A stretch of DNA of 64,000 nucleotides, from the NCBI GenBank assembly GCA_963422465.1, contig OY730169.1, positions 5,332,001-5,396,000 of the forward strand. The letters run 5' to 3'. This stretch comes from Lichina pygmaea. Its lineage: Eukaryota > Ascomycota > Lichinomycetes > Lichinales > Lichinaceae. Below are positions 62,993 through 64,000 of the stretch, in pieces. A program made the position numbers and the translations under genes. How positions within the stretch are numbered: the first letter of the stretch is position 1; every line of letters begins with the position of its first letter. The notes beneath the pieces were generated by a model that was given only the letters and a program-made list of their open reading frames with translations, was not told the origin of the DNA and ran no database searches.

Positions 62993-64000
62993 ATGGCGAC
63001 GGCGTACGACGGCCTTTGGCCTGGCTCGCCGCCATCGCATCACAGCTTCGAATCTGATTTCAGCGACTCGGCGCACGGTGGCCACGCTCATGATTGGACA
63101 TCCAACCGGATGACCCCGATCGCAACGCCGGACGCTGTCCTCGTCAATGGCCTCAAGATGGACCCGGACACCCCTGATGAGATGGAAGCAGCATTCGTCC
63201 GAGAGGCTAGTGGAACGAATGGACGGGAATTAGACGTCAAGCGAGACCGCCAGGAACATCGCCCCAGACGACGAGGCGCATCTGCACCAAAGCAACACCA
63301 CACGGACGATCTAGTCACTGGTCGGCGCATACCCAGGTGATCCCCCTTCCCTCTCCGAGCCCAACGGGAGAAACTAACGCCGTGTCAGGATTCATTGGGC
63401 GCCATTGCGACTCCCGTTCCGACGAAGACTGCAGACTCTGGTGGTCTTACTGCACACCATCAGCATCGCCCTCCTGGTATCCTCGTTCTTCTTTCTCTGC
63501 GCCATCCCCATCACCTGGCCATTGCTGCTCCCATATCTTGTCTACGTCCTTTTGTCCCGGGCGCATGTGTCCGGGAAGTTGACCTATCGATCGCATTTCC
63601 TACGATCCCTGCCGCACTGGTCCCTCTTTGCAGCATATTACCCTGCTCGCTTGCATCGGTCCGAATGTCTCCCTCCCACGAGGAAGTATGTCTTTGGATA
63701 CCACCCGCACGGGATCATATCCCACGGTGCCTTTGCCGCCTTCGTCACCGAGGCCCTCGGCTTCTCCCAGCTGTTTCCTGGCATCACCAACACCCTGCTT
63801 ACTCTCGATTCGAATTTTCGCTTGCCGCTGTACCGCGAATATCTTCTTGCGCTCGGCATCGCATCGGTCTCGCGCGAGTCTTGCGAGAACATCCTCTCCA
63901 ACGGTGGGCCCAACGGCGAAGGAATGGGCCGGGCCATCACCATCGTCGTTGGCGGTGCGGCCGAGGCACTGAACGCGAGGCCACGAACCTTGCGCCTCGT
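62993..64000 (+). CDS. DGA1: Diacylglycerol O-acyltransferase, DGAT2 type (partial)
   Basis: The enzyme makes triacylglycerol from diacylglycerol and acyl-CoA at the ER and lipid droplets. Exon 1 is 62993-63336 and exon 2 starts at 63389 and runs off the window; the intron is 52 nt. The first 115 residues are polar and acidic/basic, a regulatory-looking tail. The splice gives RIPRIHWAPLRLPFRRRLQ, then hydrophobic segments IALLVSSFFFLCAIPITWP and LLLPYLVYVLL. The hallmark YVFGYHPHGIISHGAF contains the HPHG catalytic motif. LTLDSNFRLPLYREYLLALG, SVSRESCENIL and GMGRAITIVVGGAAEALNARP follow, all DGAT2/MOGAT family. The C-terminal part is missing because of the window edge. A related monoacylglycerol acyltransferase is a weaker alternative. 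Confidence 0.92.

Overview
The window is nuclear DNA of a filamentous ascomycete (Pezizomycotina). Protein genes carry many short GT-AG introns (mostly 46-145 nt) and there are intron-bearing Pol III genes. The gene set (RRM-YTH reader, single-FHA Chk2, CYP51, Acr3, F-BAR/DEP/RhoGAP Rgd2, STK19-like, DGAT2) is what such a genome carries. Intergenic DNA is rich in GTAC palindromes, CT/GA microsatellites and long poly-G or poly-C runs. The class (Sordariomycetes or other) cannot be settled from the sequence alone.

Layout. 0.2-2.4 kb: QTRT2, the non-catalytic subunit of queuine tRNA-ribosyltransferase (minus). 2.5-4.9 kb: a decayed pogo/Fot1-like DNA transposon with both terminal inverted repeats visible. 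5.6-6.5 kb: thymidylate kinase (minus). 8.4-9.2 kb: Ctr copper transporter. 10.7 kb: intron-bearing tRNA-Arg(UCU). 11.1-12.5 kb: Acr3 arsenite efflux. 13.6-15.6 kb: 14-TM DHA2-type MFS exporter. 17.0-23.4 kb: STT4 phosphatidylinositol 4-kinase in 11 exons (minus), divergent from a Chk2 checkpoint kinase at 23.9-26.3 kb. 27.1-27.5 kb: a tandem pair of tRNA-like Pol III units with a structured insert. 28.2-29.6 kb: membrane-anchored alpha/beta hydrolase (minus). 31.3-35.9 kb: a cholesterol-oxidase-like GMC flavoprotein fused to an alpha/beta hydrolase. 37.1-39.0 kb: CYP51/ERG11. 40.1-43.2 kb: Rgd2-like RhoGAP. 44.2-45.9 kb: UBX5/UBXN7-like Cdc48 adaptor. 48.3-50.7 kb: GCK-III Ste20-family kinase. 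53.6-56.4 kb: RRM+YTH m6A-reader candidate (minus). 60.7-61.0 kb: a SINE-like insertion with a 14-bp target-site duplication. 61.2-62.5 kb: STK19-like winged-helix protein (minus). 63.0 kb to the window end: DGAT2 acyltransferase, cut by the window edge.

The genes are housekeeping, signalling, transport and lipid/sterol genes without an obvious shared pathway; I see no secondary-metabolite cluster or phage-like system. The lipid and sterol theme (STT4, GMC-hydrolase fusion, CYP51, DGAT2) is probably chance. The least explained items are the nested-cloverleaf Pol III pair, the SINE-like family, the poly-G tracts inside two introns of one gene, and the very small exon and intron models in the Chk2 and STK19 genes. 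All exon joins come from reading frames, GT-AG sites and family conservation by eye; none is backed by transcripts.
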